Assembly: GCF_910591885.1 (NCBI RefSeq)
Contig: NC_063274.1
Coordinates: 12,794,164 to 12,858,163 of the forward strand
Length of the DNA stretch: 64,000 bases
Reading direction: 5' to 3'
Origin: Bombus terrestris
Lineage: Eukaryota; Arthropoda; Insecta; Hymenoptera; Apidae
The notes under the pieces are model-generated. The model was not told the origin of the DNA and made no database searches. It saw only the letters and a list, made by a program, of their open reading frames with translations. Below, one piece after another: positions 60,961 to 64,000 of this stretch; the stretch's first letter is position 1; the number at the start of each line of letters is the position of its first letter. The translations under genes were made by a program, and so were the position numbers.

Positions 60961-63129
60961 TTCGTTCAAGATGGGAGTGAAGGTTAAAAGTAAAAAGTTT
61001 GTTTCTCTTACCGAGTGGTTCATGACACTGTTGACCCTAAAAAATTTTTCGACCCTAGACCCGTTTCAATGGTTTCAAAAACTTTCTGTAAAAAGGATTA
61101 TTTCAGGTGCAACCATGTTAATGTATGCTAAATCATTTGTACAACGAGATTTAATGGAAATGTTTATTATCATCATCGTTATTCCTACTTTACTTTATCC
61201 AATTAGATCAACTACAATTAAACAAAATACTTTAATTACAAAGTAAACGCAATATTTTTGTTGTTCTCGATGTTATTTTTTCCCCCTTTTGTACAATACA
61301 ATAGCCATCGTAATTTCTATGATACGTTACCCCCGTTCCGTGGATGACGTTTAGTCGTTTTAACCAGTGTTTCCCATCCGTAAATTTTTGAATACACGCG
61401 AACATATTTAGAGAAGTATTTTATTTGTAATCGTCACGCGACGCGGAAAAGCTATCGATTTTGACCGTGGTGTACAGATTTATCGCCATTATGTATTTAA
61501 ATTAAAGTAACAGTTCCCTTATTTGTATATTGTTAATTTAGGATTGAAAATATTAATGCCATCACGATTTTAAAATCTGTGCCACATGAATTCCAATTTC
61601 ACATGTTGCTCATACACGTGTAATCCATTATCGCAATTAGAGTCAACTAAATGGAACTTTTTCCCATGCGAAACAACTAATTAAGCATTGTGGCCAATGC
61701 AATCTACCTCGAGATCCTAATTTTTCGAACATATTTCAAATTCTCGAAATTATAAAATATTGGACTGTTGCAAAAAATATTGCATTTTTTAATACATAGC
61801 ATTGCAATTAATATAAAGAATATTTAGAATTCTCTTCTCTACATAATTAAAAATTTATTAGCAACAAAGTGACTAAAGGTTCGCAATATTTGCTTCGACA
61901 CGTATCTACCAAGTTCTAGTATCTGTAAATATTACACGGTATATTTTAATATTTTCCAATTTACTAGGCATCGTATCTGAGATTAAAAGTTGATTCCTAC
62001 AATCATGTAATACGATCGACGTAACAACCCGTACAATTCTCTCTATCTAATCCAAATAAGAAGAAACATTTATAGTGCTCGTCAAGATGACAAATATTAC
62101 ATACACCTATAAAACATTCACACAGTCTCGCCTTTATTACCTCATCAAAGATACGATAAGCATCAAAGGTTCAAACGCGTAGCAAACAGATAAAACCTAG
62201 GGAAAGAATAAAACCAGGAAATAGAAGGTCGAAAAAAAAGACTAACGAACGATAATCACGAGAGAACGGAGTCAATTCAAACACGCGACTCATCAGCTAT
62301 ACTATTAAACACACCGCGCTGTTATCTTTACATGTGTCGATGAATGCTTGCGCACGCGTTTAACCTAACACCGTTCCGAGTTAATACGTTCCGCGTTAAT
62401 TTATACACCTCTTAAACAGTGGCGTGCTCTCGGACGAACAATATCGATTGCTGTCCGGGCACAATCGTTCGCAAACATAAAGCTTCGAATTTGTAGAAGC
62501 ATTTAGTGCGAAGCACATTACACTAATGAGCGACGAATTATGTACATTGCCGCAAATGTATTGCCGTGCTTGCACATCACGGCCGCGATGCGTCGTTACG
62601 TCTGGTAACAATTTCGGACGCGGAAGTATTAATCGTGTCGCGTAAACACGCTCGGCACTGTATAATTTACTGGTTCGCGCGCGCCCGGTTAACGCGATCT
62701 TATGCAAGCGAAATTTGTATGGTTGAGCAGATGAACGTAATGTCACGTTATTAATTCCTTGACACGCTCCCGTATTTCCGTGTCCATCTTTCTCTCCCAA
62801 TTTTACTCAATCTGTTCACCCAATTCGCGTGTACGAGACTTGTTAGTTACTCTTGTTCCGTGACACGAGATCAAATAGGATAAATAAATTAGAATGGTAA
62901 TTGGACAATCTCATGAAAACATAGGTACGCTATCGTTCCAAATATTAGGATCTATTTAAAAAGTTTAACAAATTTTACTTCCTTATGTATTTTAAGACCG
63001 GAATGATGCAAACGAAGTGGCGGAGTTATAATGAAATAACTAGGTGATAGAAGTGGTGAAAAAAGTGTTCAATTTATATGGAATATTTTCAGGTGCCGCA
63101 ATATTTATAGCTAACAGTGTATGTATGTC
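60961..63129. other. AT-rich DNA with a GC island at about 62350-62880
   Basis: A plus frame running from the array into 61246 is AT-rich and probably chance. The island holds a 134-codon minus frame (62396-62800) with no recognisable motif and an overlapping plus frame. No RNA gene was found. Confidence 0.4.
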
Positions 63130-63661
63130 AGGTACGTCTAGGAAGTAATGAGACGGATTCCGGTCAATGTGACGGTGATGTTTAAGACGTAATATTTTTA
63201 CTCTACCTTCAGCAGATCGATTCAGCTAACACGAGCGACTTTGCAGCGAATTTTAGAAAAATGTGTTTTAGTTGGGGAAATGGAACGGCGACAAATCGAG
63301 CAGTATCCTACACTGCACATTCTGTAAATGAATATTTGGTCAACGAAAGTATTCTTGTGATTCCATAGCTTCCACGCGTCTTAGGCTTGAATCTATATGA
63401 ACTTTTTTTTTCTCCAAAATCAGAAGCCATTTTAAGGAACATCATTATGGAACTGTGGGCAACGTCCAAAACATCGTAACTGACCAACTGAAAGCAGTTT
63501 CGGTAGAAGAATTCAAGCAATGTTTCCAGAAGTGACAGAACCGCATCCGGAGATGTATAACTTCTCAAGGAAACTATTTTGAAGCAGACGATATATATTT
63601 TTGGTTAAATGACATATAAATACTTTTGCAGGATCAGTCTCGTTGCTTTTTAGACACACCT
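63130..63661 (+). mobile_element. Old mariner relic, second lineage, heavily deleted
   Basis: Diverged terminal inverted repeats bound a 532 bp relic. The left end reads AGGTACGTCTAGGAAGTAAT (63130 on). The right end, in reverse complement, reads AGGTGTGTCTAAAAAGCAAC (from 63661 inward). Both continue into GAGAC and GGATCC- or GATTCC-like strings. Flanking TA duplications are not clearly kept. Inside lies a transposase C-terminus on the plus strand. These ends share no sequence with the mariner at 14660 or the MITEs, so this is a distinct family. It is far shorter than an intact element and cannot code. Confidence 0.82.
63321..63619 (+). pseudogene. mariner transposase C-terminal fragment, frameshifted
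   Basis: In one frame, SVNEYLVNESILVIP (from 63321) matches the stretch just before the YSPD motif in irritans-type and related mariner transposases. After a stop and a frameshift, a second frame (in phase with 63431) gives SKIRSHFKEHHYGTV, then TDQLKAVSVEEFKQCFQ. A TGA follows where relatives have Trp, then RIRRCITSQGNYFEADDI up to TAA at 63617-63619. The block that would hold the third catalytic Asp is disrupted (stop plus FFFS), and the second Asp motif is not visible. The N-terminal DNA-binding half is missing or unrecognisable. The amount of damage indicates an old insertion. Confidence 0.85.
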
Positions 63662-64000
63662 TGTACGTATATAGAATAACATGCGTTCAGTGTTAGAGTT
63701 TGATTCAATAGACACACTGGTGCTGTTACAAACATAGAATCATTGCTTTTAGGATATTTCAGGTGATAAGCACATTTTGTGATTACGTTGCTATACGTTC
63801 GATGGAACTTCACGACCGTCTGATCACGCTCTTCAAATTTAGATATGCGATAGTAAGACAACTGATGTCTCAGTATGCTAAATAGAAACCTTACACTTCG
63901 TGGAATATTAACAATCATGAAATCGAAAAAAAAGAACGAAAGAGTTACTTTGCAATGAAAAAGTTGAAGATAAGCCAGCCATAATCTTACAACCCAATAT
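63662..64000. other. AT-rich DNA, no gene seen
   Basis: A minus frame entering from the right has no motif. Nothing else was recognised up to the end of the window. Confidence 0.45.

Noticed and set aside
1..64000. CRISPR arrays, bacterial operons, rRNA genes
   Set aside because: No regularly spaced identical repeats, no tightly packed ORFs and no rRNA-like sequence; the DNA is insect-like.

Overview
The window looks like a gene-poor stretch of an insect nuclear genome, most likely a hymenopteran (bee-like). The reasons are overall AT-richness, alternation of very AT-rich DNA with short CpG-rich islands, the absence of any long open reading frame, and eukaryotic mariner-type DNA transposons with TA target duplications. 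Nothing bacterial is visible: no operons, no CRISPR array, no rRNA, and no tRNA I could support. The species call is an inference from composition and repeats.

The best-supported contents are mobile elements. A mauritiana-type mariner copy lies at 14660-15550. It has both terminal inverted repeats and TA duplications, a large in-frame internal deletion that removed the first catalytic Asp, and one internal TGA. A much older, second-lineage mariner relic lies at 63130-63661; it keeps diverged terminal repeats and a frameshifted transposase C-terminus. Three copies of one ~213 bp palindromic, TA-flanked MITE lie at 21483-21695 (inverted), 35692-35903 and 48735-48947.

Several local duplications are visible: two ~214 bp units at 32038-32251 and 32466-32678, an adjacent pair at 30477-30655, an imperfect tandem pair at 59551-59658, and a diverged multi-unit array at 60661-60960. 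Weaker dispersed similarities at 2436, 19144, 53656 and 56477 may be ends of old Tc1-like elements.

Host genes are only hinted at. The best coding candidate is a minus-strand terminal exon at 37318-37644, with a splice acceptor, C-ending codon preference, a stop and a downstream AATAAA. A possible upstream exon ends at 38939. Weaker candidates are minus-strand exon-like sequence at 28274-28407, small plus-strand ORFs at 44401-44706 and 49848-50075 (the latter behind a TATA box), a decayed minus-strand frame at 10880-11490, and a possible 5' exon ending near 1394. The remaining GC islands have several open frames at once. They are better read as candidate conserved non-coding or regulatory DNA inside large introns or intergenic space than as genes.

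I did not find a new multi-gene system here. The most informative signals are the mariner and MITE structures and the diverged tandem arrays.
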